NCBI RefSeq assembly: GCF_015209505.1 | Contig: NZ_JADEYC010000043.1 | Span: forward strand, 1 to 57,533 | DNA length: 57,533 bases | Source of the DNA: Saccharopolyspora montiporae | GTDB lineage: Bacteria; Actinomycetota; Actinomycetes; Mycobacteriales; Pseudonocardiaceae | Direction: 5' to 3' | Shown here: positions 1-6,456 of the stretch, one piece after another | Numbering within the stretch: position 1 is the first letter of the stretch | How the letters are laid out: each line of letters opens with the position of its first letter | Notes under the pieces: model-generated | Database searches by the model: none | Told to the model about the DNA's origin: nothing | What the model saw: only the letters and a program-made list of their open reading frames with translations | Translations under genes and position numbers: made by a program

Positions 1-34
1 CACCATCGGTGTCACCCATCACTGCACCAGCCCC
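1..34. repeat. Palindromic repeat, copy A (partial at window edge)
   Basis: The first 34 bases match, in reverse complement, bases 1894-1926 with about three differences including a one-base gap. The shared core reads CACCATCGGTGTCACC followed by CACTGCACCAGCCCC. Copy B further right is half of a long hairpin, so copy A is probably one arm of a similar hairpin cut by the window edge. The two copies bracket the Rhs-tip and small membrane protein block. It could be a recombination or transcription-termination repeat; no transposase is visible. Confidence 0.55.
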
Positions 35-275
35 CGGAAACCGAAGTCTCGGTGGTGTAGTAGAGACGGCCCGGCTCCTCAGGGCGGTCAATCGAGGAGA
101 ATGATACTCCATCGGCACGCATGCTGCTGCTCGATCACCGGAATCGCAAGTGAATTGCTCGGAATCGACGGGATAATTGAAAGCTGTTGATGGTCGGAGC
201 GTCGGTGTTCACGTCCATGCGGTAGGATTCCGACATGGGCGTGGACACTGATTCCGATTACTCGTGGGATAGCAA

Positions 276-716
276 ATGAGCTGGGCGAACTATACCTTGA
301 TTCCTATCGCAGCCTGGTCTATTCTGGCAATGATAGCTTTCTCAATTGTTGAACTCAAAGCGATCATAAAATTGCTGCGAATGGAGCACAACGACGGCGC
401 GAACCGTTCGGGGCGCAGCAGGATAACCAAGGAGGACCCTCGCGGAAGCGGCAAGGATAAGTTGTGGCTATTTCCGTTCGCGGCAGCCTTCCTTGTGGGG
501 CACCTAGGTGGACAGTTGGCCGGAGGTACCGCACTGCCTCTTTTTGACGCCTCCCTCTACCTTGCCATATTCATGTTCGGAGCAATGGGTACGATGATAC
601 TGATTCAGGCAATCACCAAAAAGATCGGTAGCCTAGTTTACATTGCGCCCATCATGGGGATTACGCTCGCGTTTTTTGGCGGCCTCAATCTTGCGGCGGC
701 TACTGAGATATTTTAA
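276..716 (+). CDS. Hypothetical multi-pass membrane protein
   Basis: This 146-residue protein is not recognised. It has an N-terminal hydrophobic segment (about residues 5-28), a basic hydrophilic stretch around 35-65 rich in Arg, Lys and Gly, then three hydrophobic segments (about 66-88, 92-115 and 120-142), so roughly four membrane spans. The ATG at 276 follows a weak GGGAT-like ribosome site. Base use is more A/T-rich than in the downstream genome, with many ATA, TTT and TTG codons. It sits on the same strand as an orphan Rhs tip and several tiny membrane proteins, a setting in which immunity proteins are common, but that role is only an inference from context. Confidence 0.6.
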   Translation: MSWANYTLIPIAAWSILAMIAFSIVELKAIIKLLRMEHNDGANRSGRSRITKEDPRGSGKDKLWLFPFAAAFLVGHLGGQLAGGTALPLFDASLYLAIFMFGAMGTMILIQAITKKIGSLVYIAPIMGITLAFFGGLNLAAATEIF

Positions 717-975
717 GAGTAGTGAGGTGATCTCACCCACTTTCACGTCGCGTGTTCGTATTGGGTGAGAGGGCTGGTGAATAACGGTCTTCGTAGTGCA
801 CGGGACCTATACGGAGCGCCGCTTTTGATCGCGGGTGCTTGTAGAGCAGCGGCACCAGACACGCCGACGATCATCAACCCGTGATCAGCATGAAGACTTG
901 CCTGCCAACGCATCCGGACCCGGATGAAGGCTCAATGCTATAAAGCAGAAATCGTAATCGTAGAAATCCGGAAAG

Positions 976-1212
976 ATGTTAAAACGAATACAGCTGAACG
1001 ACTCATTCCTAATAAAGAGTGATCTGTGTGGGGCGATCACCGGCACGCTCGTCGGCGCGTTGAATCTAGTGGGCGCCGTGGGTGCATTCATAAGCAGCAA
1101 CGGGCAAGAAATTGTCGCTTCGAATATTATGCTCGGAATTGTATTCTCTGCTATAGCAGCAGCATACTGGGTGTCGTACATTCGAAGGAAGCGTGATTAC
1201 AGGAAAGAGTAG
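976..1212 (+). CDS. Small hypothetical membrane protein
   Basis: This 78-residue protein has two predicted membrane spans (about residues 20-41 and 49-67) and a basic C-terminal tail that includes RRKRD. No family is recognised. The ATG at 976 lies immediately after GGAAAG, which is closer than an ideal ribosome site, so the start is uncertain. Its last codons overlap the reading frame of the downstream Rhs fragment by 20 bases. A/T-rich codons suggest recent acquisition. Position next to an Rhs tip makes an immunity role possible, but nothing in the sequence proves it. Confidence 0.5.
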   Translation: MLKRIQLNDSFLIKSDLCGAITGTLVGALNLVGAVGAFISSNGQEIVASNIMLGIVFSAIAAAYWVSYIRRKRDYRKE

Positions 1213-1639
1213 GGGTGCTGTGTCGTCGGGGAATCAGAACACCACCCAAGCACTCTTCGGCATCAGCGGCAGCTCCATCGGTGGCTACACCTACCTTCCC
1301 TACGGGTGGATCACGGTCATCGGCACGGTGGCCGGGCTGAACCCGTTCCGTTGGATCGGGCGACCGCAATTACCCGCCAGTGACTACTACCTCACCAACC
1401 GCTACTACTACCTCGGGCTGCTCCGCTTCACCCAACCCGACCCCAGCGGACAAGAACTCAACCCCTACACCTACGCAACCGGCGACCCCATCAACCGAAG
1501 CGATCCCAGCGGGCTCATTGCAGAGTGCACGGCAGCCATCCTCGGCCAGCAAGGCATGATTATTGTGACTGCCGCCGCAGTTGTAGCAGCTATTGCTCCA
1601 ATAGTGATCGCTGGAGCTTTCATTGGGGTGCTCTCTTGA
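1193..1639 (+). CDS. Orphan Rhs-family C-terminal fragment with a hydrophobic tip
   Basis: About residues 30-108 match the end of an Rhs repeat-associated core domain, including the hallmark GLLRFTQPDPSGQELNPYTY and GDPINRSDPSGL. Full Rhs proteins are usually over 1000 residues, whereas this frame has 148, so the N-terminal shell is absent. After the DPSGL boundary comes a short variable tip of about 40 residues that is almost entirely hydrophobic and could be a pore-forming toxin end. A GTG at 1193 is the furthest start; GTG 1220 is also possible. In polymorphic toxin systems such headless tips are stored as silent cassettes that recombine into a full-length gene. Whether this one is translated is unknown. 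Confidence 0.65.
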   Translation: MITGKSRGAVSSGNQNTTQALFGISGSSIGGYTYLPYGWITVIGTVAGLNPFRWIGRPQLPASDYYLTNRYYYLGLLRFTQPDPSGQELNPYTYATGDPINRSDPSGLIAECTAAILGQQGMIIVTAAAVVAAIAPIVIAGAFIGVLS

Positions 1640-1690
1640 TCGGATCAACTAACATTGACGTACTGAACGAATGCGTCCTAGGGTAGCCGG

Positions 1691-1861
1691 ATGCAAAAAC
1701 GTCGTTTGGTGATCTCCATTACTATGGTTGCAGCTGGACTCATGTTGATTCCAGTTGTCTATAGATTCGCGAGCAACGACGGACGGGTTTGGGATGTCTT
1801 CACGATCGCCGGATTCGCGCTGATTCTCCTTTGTCTGGAGATCGAAAGAAGGCGGATCTAG
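1691..1861 (+). CDS. Very small hypothetical membrane protein (56 aa)
   Basis: An ATG at 1691 opens a 56-residue frame with a basic start (MQKRR), a first span at about 7-25, a short polar loop (ASNDGR), a second span at about 33-50 and a charged end (EIERRRI). This two-helix hairpin obeys the positive-inside rule, which argues that it is real despite its size. A GGGTAGCCGG stretch precedes the start at a tight distance. It begins 52 bases after the Rhs tip stops, the usual place for an immunity gene to a membrane-acting toxin; that function is inferred from position only. Confidence 0.45.
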   Translation: MQKRRLVISITMVAAGLMLIPVVYRFASNDGRVWDVFTIAGFALILLCLEIERRRI

Positions 1862-1893
1862 CAGAAGCGCGCGTGTGGACTGAAAGCCCTGGA

Positions 1894-1948
1894 GGGGCTG
1901 GTGCAGTGTAGGTGACACCGATGGTGGATCCTATCAGTGCATCAGCCC
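1894..1948. repeat. Palindromic repeat, copy B (long imperfect hairpin)
   Basis: The left arm GGGCTGGTGCAGTG (1895-1908) can pair with CAGTGCATCAGCCC (1935-1948) with two mismatches, and an inner GGTGACACC is near-palindromic. Bases 1894-1926 match the reverse complement of the first 34 bases of the window. It lies 33 bases after the 56-residue frame and may serve as its terminator, but its repetition on both sides of the Rhs block suggests a mobile or recombinogenic repeat. Confidence 0.5.
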
Positions 1949-2017
1949 AGCACCTGGACCTCGAAGGGTATACCACGTTTTGCAGACTAAGCTAGTACGA
2001 AAGTGACTCATATAGTT

Positions 2018-2254
2018 ATGAAGAAAGAACTTCCGGAGCAACCACGGCGTCGAACGCTGTGGCTATGGATCATTCGAGCATTAGGGTCATTACTTTCCTT
2101 ATCGATGTACGCTGTTGCCATTTTCTTGGAAGTCTCCTTAGTTGTCAAAATACCCTTGGCAATAGCTATCGGAGCGGCGGCGCTCGCTGCCACCATGTGG
2201 TCCGAAAGGAAACTGAGGAAACGGCGACTGCAAGAACTTCAAATGCCCGGATAG
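2018..2254 (+). CDS. Small hypothetical membrane protein
   Basis: This frame of about 78 residues (83 if the GTG at 2003 is used) has a basic N-terminus (KKELPEQPRRR), two hydrophobic segments at about 15-35 and 37-58, and a highly basic C-terminal helix (ERKLRKRRLQE). The overall design copies the 56-residue frame upstream: short, two spans, basic tail. No family is recognised. Neither candidate start has a clear Shine-Dalgarno sequence. It may be a second immunity-like gene of the Rhs-tip block. Confidence 0.45.
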   Translation: MKKELPEQPRRRTLWLWIIRALGSLLSLSMYAVAIFLEVSLVVKIPLAIAIGAAALAATMWSERKLRKRRLQELQMPG

Positions 2255-2465
2255 TTGCGGAAGGCAGGCCCGCCCTCCGTGTCCTATTGTTGTGATCACG
2301 TGGTCGATTCGGTTCGTGCTGCTCACTGAAAGGATTCTCGTATGTTTAACTTGTATAGAGATTGACCGAAGGGGTGTGTGGTGAGCAATCGGATGTCGTC
2401 TTTCCGGTGTGGGGTGAGTCGTGCGTGGGAGATGCTGTTTCCCTCTGCTTCTCGCGGGGGTTTGA

Positions 2466-2669
2466 ATATCTCCAGGAAAGCCAGAGTGGCACTGGAGTTA
2501 CAATTCCGTTTGTGGCATTATTCATATTAAATCGTTTTGGTTATTTCTGGGGGTTGTGTCGGCGGCTGCAATGATATTCTTGGTTGTGGTAGTTGATCAT
2601 CTGATCTGGGGGGACAGGAACGGCAACGAAAAGGGGCCGCAGGCGGGTTCGGCTGGTGGAAACACGTGA
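2466..2669 (+). pseudogene. Possible remnant of a membrane protein gene
   Basis: The frame is open from the stop at 2463-2465 to TGA at 2667-2669 and encodes a hydrophobic run of about 23 residues (FWLFLGVVSAAAMIFLVVVV) followed by a hydrophilic, charged end rich in Gly and Asn. There is no good start; a GTG at 2556 would cut into the hydrophobic segment. It looks like the C-terminal part of a small membrane protein related in style to those upstream, possibly decayed. This is a weak call. Confidence 0.25.
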
Positions 2670-2708
2670 CGCGAGGGATCGCTGGGCGTGCCCCGCGACC
2701 GGCACCGG

Positions 2709-3659
2709 TCAGCTGCGGGTGAACGTGCGGTGCAGCAGGTCGGTGAGCCGGTTCGCATCGGCGTCGACGGCCATGTGCGCGTTCGCCGGGCGGGTGCTGT
2801 TCGGGCGGTTGTCCACGACCGTGCGGCCGGTGGTGCGCGTGCCCGTCGTCTCCACGGCCACGTACCGCGGGCGGGTGGTGAGCAAGTCGGGCGCGACCAG
2901 GTGCGCGGTGCAGACCACGTCGTGCACCGGTGCGGCGTCCGAGCCGGTGATGACCGCGCGGTAGGCGTCGATGCGCCGCTCGACGACGTCGGCGGCCGCG
3001 GTGCCCGCCGGGGTCTGCAGCGCGCGCAGGTCGGTGCAGGTCTGCCGGGTGACCAGGGCGCGGTGCGTGGCGTCCAGCGGGACCAGCGTCCGGTGCGCGA
3101 AACCGGCGCCGAGCGCCACTTGGGCCGCTTCGGGATCGGCCCACATGTTGAACTCGGCCGCGGCGGTCACGTTGCACACCGCGTCCCCGCCGCCCATGAT
3201 CACGATCTCGTCGACCGCGTCGACCAGCGCCGGGTTCACGTTCAGCGCGGTGGCGATGTTGCTCAGCGGGCCGACCGGGACCAGGGTGATCGGTTCGGTG
3301 GTCGCGCGCAGCGACTCGACGAGGAACTCCACCGCCCCGGTGTCCTGCGGGGCGGTGCTGGCCGGTGGTAGCGGCAGCGTGGTGCCGTGCGGATCGTCGG
3401 CGGTGTCCGTGCCGAAATTGCGCTCACCGGGCAGGTCGTCGCGGGCGATCGGCCCGGCCAGGCCCGGGAACACCGGGATGTCGCCGCGGTCGATGTGGTC
3501 GAGCACGCGCAGCGTGTTGTCCGTGGTGTGCGCGAGATCGACGTTGCCGCGGACCGTGGTCACCCCCAGCAGGTCGATCTCCGGGTGCAGCGCGGCGAAC
3601 ATGATCGCCACCGCGTCGTCGGTTCCGGTGTCGACGTCCAGGATCACCTTGCGCGGCAC
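2709..3659 (-). CDS. Inosine/uridine-preferring nucleoside hydrolase
   Basis: This 316-residue enzyme belongs to the IUNH family, which hydrolyses the N-glycosidic bond of ribonucleosides to give free base and ribose for salvage. The N-terminal VILDVDTGTDDAVA is the calcium-binding DxDxxxDD signature at residues 4-15. Further family marks are the GVTTVRGNV loop, the PVGPLSNIATAL helix, the IVIMGGG strand and the EFNMWADPEAA segment. The GTG at 3659 was chosen because GGGAGG lies about seven bases upstream and the calcium motif then starts near residue 7, as usual. It is monocistronic, with the cobalamin riboswitch transcript leaving in the opposite direction. Substrate preference cannot be read from sequence. 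Confidence 0.9.
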   Translation of the reverse strand: MPRKVILDVDTGTDDAVAIMFAALHPEIDLLGVTTVRGNVDLAHTTDNTLRVLDHIDRGDIPVFPGLAGPIARDDLPGERNFGTDTADDPHGTTLPLPPASTAPQDTGAVEFLVESLRATTEPITLVPVGPLSNIATALNVNPALVDAVDEIVIMGGGDAVCNVTAAAEFNMWADPEAAQVALGAGFAHRTLVPLDATHRALVTRQTCTDLRALQTPAGTAAADVVERRIDAYRAVITGSDAAPVHDVVCTAHLVAPDLLTTRPRYVAVETTGTRTTGRTVVDNRPNSTRPANAHMAVDADANRLTDLLHRTFTRS

Positions 3660-4158
3660 GGACTTTCCTCCCGGTCTCACCCTCGGCCCGCCAGCGCGGG
3701 ACCCCGGCCGCCGTCCGCGCCGAGCGCCTGGAAGTGTGGCAGAGCCTGCGCAGGCCGTCGAGCACCCGGTTGAGCACCGCCACTCCGGCGCCCGCCGGGA
3801 CGCTGCCGTCGAGCGCGTAGGGACGCACCCGCGCGGCCTGCGGAACGGCTCGTCCCGGGAGGTCCGTCCGGCGAGCGCGCCGGGAAGAGGGAGTGGGCAC
3901 TGCCCGGGCCCGGTCGTTGCCGAGAGCAGCGTCTCGTGCGCCAGGATGCGTGCCTGCCGTGGATCGCGGTGCCGCGGCGGAAAATCGGTGCTGGTCGCGC
4001 GGCGGTTTCCCGGGCAAGCGGGGTCGGCTCGCGACCCGCCGCGCTGCTCTTCCGGCCGGCTCGCCGCGGTGGCGCGGAAACCCGGCGGCAACGTGACGTG
4101 CGGCCCACGGCGGTTGACGGTCCACGTATCGGCTGGAACGGTTGATCAAGCTGTTCAG
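3660..4158. other. Divergent intergenic region, no gene seen
   Basis: About 500 bases separate the nucleoside hydrolase from the riboswitch. Several high-GC frames are open here, but none has a ribosome site, a recognisable domain or believable residue composition (Arg/Ala/Pro-rich). A TTGACG at 4114-4119 could be a -35 element for the riboswitch transcript, but I see no good -10 at the right spacing. Confidence 0.4.
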
Positions 4159-4304
4159 ACGACGGACCGCAGGAAGCCGGTGCGCAATCCGGCACGGTCC
4201 CGCCACTGTGAGTGGGGAGCCCGCCCCGACGACGCCACTGCCGGAGAACCGGCGGGAAGGCAGGGGAAGGCGACGAACCACGAGTCAGGAGACTGCACCG
4301 TCGT
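4159..4304 (+). ncRNA. Cobalamin (B12) riboswitch
   Basis: All the hallmark blocks of the cobalamin aptamer are present in order. They are GGAAGCCGGTGCGCAATCC (4172-4190), then GGTCCCGCCACTGTGAG (4197-4213), the CTGCCGG/CCGGCGGGAAGGC arm (about 4239-4262), GGCGACGAACCACGAG and the B12 box GAGTCAGGAGACTGC (4282-4296). ACGACGG at 4159-4165 pairs perfectly with CCGTCGT at 4298-4304 to close the P1 stem. It points into the DUF364, PLP enzyme and MFS operon. Cobalamin riboswitches normally shut off genes when B12 is abundant, so the operon is expected to be expressed when cobalamin, or cobalt, is scarce. Confidence 0.93.
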
Positions 4305-4346
4305 GACCGATTCGCACGGGGTCGCGGAGCCCCGGAGGAGGTAGCG

Positions 4347-4433
4347 GTGCACCACGAGTGCGTCAACCGGCAGCGGAGGTCGGCGCCCGGCGCGACCCCG
4401 CCGCACGTCCCGGCGGTTCCACACCCGGCGTGA
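4347..4433 (+). CDS. Short leader ORF between riboswitch and operon (28 aa)
   Basis: GTG at 4347 is preceded at five bases by an almost ideal ribosome site, GGAGGAGG (4334-4341), stronger than that of the structural gene downstream. The 28-residue product begins MHHEC and is Arg/Pro/His-rich, with five histidines and one cysteine. It stops at 4431-4433, seven bases before a perfect 10-bp hairpin. An upstream CGGGG/CCCCG arm sits against the ribosome site. It could be a regulatory leader peptide, or the ribosome site could be the sequestered element of the riboswitch expression platform. No known leader family is recognised. Confidence 0.45.
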   Translation: MHHECVNRQRRSAPGATPPHVPAVPHPA

Positions 4434-4439
4434 ATCCCC

Positions 4440-4465
4440 GTGCGCTCGGCCGTTTCCGAGCGCAC
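4440..4465 (+). promoter_or_regulatory. Perfect hairpin in the riboswitch leader
   Basis: GTGCGCTCGG (4440-4449) and CCGAGCGCAC (4456-4465) are exact complements around a six-base CCGTTT loop. It lies directly after the leader ORF stop and 45 bases before the DUF364 start. There is no U-tract, so it may be a weak attenuator or a structure that governs ribosome access rather than a classical terminator. Confidence 0.5.
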
Positions 4466-4510
4466 TGGACGAGATCCTGTCCGATTCCTTCCATCCACGG
4501 GGAGATAGGT

Positions 4511-5338
4511 GTGTCTTCGTCATCTGCAATCCCGGCCGCGCGCCCGACCACCGCGCTGGACCGGCTGACCGCCCGCGTCCGCGACGAGGGCGACGCGCAG
4601 CAGAGCACCGCCTCGGTCGCGTTCCTGACCGTCCAGGGCTCCCAGCACGCCGGGCGGCGCACCGGCTACGTGAACACCGTGCTGAGCGTGCGCGTCGGCG
4701 CCGCCGTCGGATCCTGCGCCGTCGAACCCGGTGAGCTGCGCGACGATCACGTGCGCGAGATCGTCGGCGGGAACGTCGCCGACCTGCTCGCGCACCCGCA
4801 TCCCGCGGTCCGGGTCGCGGTGCTGGACGCCTTCCTGGCCGATAGCGCCCCGCACGCCGCGGATCCGCGGGCGCGCACCGTGCGAGTGCCGGGCGGCAGT
4901 TCGCTGGACAAGTCCACCGCTCGCGCCCGCGCCGTCGTCGACCTGGTGCCGGGAACCGGCCCGGTGGCGGTCATCGGCGTGGTCAACTCGCTGCTCGTGC
5001 AGCTGCGCGAACGCGGTCTGGACTACTTGCCCTGCGATTTCAAGGGCGGTAGCACCGAGTGGGACGAACCGGTGCTCACCGACCACGAGCAGGCCATCGC
5101 CGGCGCCGGCAGCGTGCTGGCGTCCGGAATGGTGCTCGGCAACGGCAGTTTCGACCGGATCGCCCAGCTGTGCGCCGAACGCGGGCTGCCGCTGGTGATG
5201 TTCGCGCAGACGGGCAGCGCGGTGCTGCGCGAACTGCTCGGTGCCGAGGTCAGCGCGTTGTCGGCCGAGCCGTACCCGTTCTTCTGGCTGACCGGGGACG
5301 CCACCGATATCCACTGCTACCCGGGGGGCGTGTCGTGA
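4511..5338 (+). CDS. DUF4213/DUF364 Rossmann-like 'heavy-metal chelation' protein
   Basis: This 275-residue protein fits the PF13938 plus PF04016 architecture. An enolase-N-like half (about residues 20-105, starting near the VQGSQHAGRRTGYVNT stretch) precedes a Rossmann-like half (about 140-265) with PVAVIGVVNSLL, then GAGSVLASGMVLGNGSFDRI and VMFAQTGSA. The family has a known structure and a suggested role in heavy-metal chelation, but no proven reaction. The GTG at 4511 follows GGGGAG at six bases. Its stop overlaps the next start by four bases (GTGA), so the two are translationally coupled. With a B12 riboswitch upstream, a role in cobalt or corrinoid-linked metabolism is the natural inference; the exact activity is unknown. 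Confidence 0.82.
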   Translation: MSSSSAIPAARPTTALDRLTARVRDEGDAQQSTASVAFLTVQGSQHAGRRTGYVNTVLSVRVGAAVGSCAVEPGELRDDHVREIVGGNVADLLAHPHPAVRVAVLDAFLADSAPHAADPRARTVRVPGGSSLDKSTARARAVVDLVPGTGPVAVIGVVNSLLVQLRERGLDYLPCDFKGGSTEWDEPVLTDHEQAIAGAGSVLASGMVLGNGSFDRIAQLCAERGLPLVMFAQTGSAVLRELLGAEVSALSAEPYPFFWLTGDATDIHCYPGGVS

Positions 5339-6456
5339 CCGTGGCGCGGCCCGTGCGCGCGCCCGGCGGGGCCGTGTGCGCGAGCCTGCTGGACCTCGTC
5401 GGCGATACCCCGTTGCTGCGCGTGGACACCCCGCTGCCGCACCGGCACCCGGGATTCTGGGCCAAGCTGGAGGGACTCTCGCCGGGCACGATGAAAGCCC
5501 GTGCGGCACTGTCCATGATCCGCGGTGCCCGCGAGCGCGGCGAACTGCACCCCGGCGGCACGATCGTCGAGTCCAGCAGCGGAACGCTGGCCGTGGGACT
5601 GGCTTTCGTCGGGGCCGCTCTCGGCCACCCGGTGGTGATCGTGGCTGACGACGAGCTGGACACCATGACGTACCGGCTGCTGCTGTCGCACCACGCGCGG
5701 GTGGAGATCGTGTCCCGCCCGCACCCGGTCGGCGGGTGGCAGCGCGCGCGGCTGGAGCGGGTGCACGAGCTCATCGCCGCGATTCCCGGCGTGTATTGGC
5801 CCGACCAGTACAACAACCCGGACAACCCCGCCGGGTACCACGATCTCGGCCGCGAACTGCTGGCGCAGTGCGCCGAGCTGGACGTCGTGGTGTGCAGTGT
5901 CGGCACCGGCGGGCACAGCGCGGGTATCGCGCGGGTGCTGCGTGAACAGCGGCCAGGCGTGCGCATCATCGGCGTCGACGCCACCGGGTCCAGCGTGTTC
6001 GGCCAACCCGCCCGCAAGCGGATCATGCGCGGGCTGGGCAGCAGCATCCACCCGGCCAACATCGCCTACACCGGATTCGACGAGGTGCACTGGGTCCCGC
6101 CCGCCGAAGCCGCCGACGCCTGCCGCAGGCTGGCCGCCGGCAGTTTCATCAGCGGCGGCTGGAGCACCGGGGCCGCGGCGCTGGTCGCCGCGTGGAGCGC
6201 CCGCGAGCTCGGCACCGACCGGGTCGCGGCCGTCTTCCCGGACGGCCCGCAGCGCTATTGGGAAACGATCTACGACGACGGGTTCTGCCGCGACCACGGA
6301 CTCGTCCCGACATGTGCGGAACCGACCGAAGTCACCAGTCCCGCGGAAGCTCCCGCGGACCGGTGGAGCCGGTGCGCGGGGGTCGCGGACCCGTGCGGCC
6401 GGCGCACGAGCCCGGAGGGGCAGTGCGGCGTGTGCGGGGAGGGCGCCACCAAGTGA
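5335..6456 (+). CDS. Cysteine-synthase-like PLP enzyme with Cys-rich C-terminal tail
   Basis: This 373-residue protein is a fold-type II PLP enzyme. LVGDTPLLRV (21-30) opens the domain, K54 in SPGTMKARAAL is the expected Schiff-base lysine, ESSSGTLAVGLA (79-90) replaces the usual TSGNTG substrate loop, and GTGGHS (190-195) is the phosphate-binding loop. Homologues include O-acetylserine sulfhydrylases and SbnA, which makes an aminoacyl precursor of diaminopropionate in staphyloferrin B. The altered substrate loop argues against plain cysteine synthesis. The last 57 residues carry six cysteines, including CGVC, absent from ordinary family members, and could bind metal. GTG 5335 gives a four-base overlap with DUF364; the stop shares a base with the MFS start. 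Substrate unknown. Confidence 0.85.
   Translation: MTVARPVRAPGGAVCASLLDLVGDTPLLRVDTPLPHRHPGFWAKLEGLSPGTMKARAALSMIRGARERGELHPGGTIVESSSGTLAVGLAFVGAALGHPVVIVADDELDTMTYRLLLSHHARVEIVSRPHPVGGWQRARLERVHELIAAIPGVYWPDQYNNPDNPAGYHDLGRELLAQCAELDVVVCSVGTGGHSAGIARVLREQRPGVRIIGVDATGSSVFGQPARKRIMRGLGSSIHPANIAYTGFDEVHWVPPAEAADACRRLAAGSFISGGWSTGAAALVAAWSARELGTDRVAAVFPDGPQRYWETIYDDGFCRDHGLVPTCAEPTEVTSPAEAPADRWSRCAGVADPCGRRTSPEGQCGVCGEGATK

Noticed and set aside
2362..2574. 70-codon plus-strand frame starting TTG 2362
   Set aside because: No ribosome site, no coherent membrane or domain pattern; the alternative frame to 2669 has a clearer hydrophobic helix.
3660..4091. N-terminal extension of the nucleoside hydrolase to position 4091
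   Set aside because: The added 144 residues are Arg/Pro/Ala-rich with no domain, whereas GTG 3659 has a good ribosome site and places the DxDxxxDD motif at the expected place.
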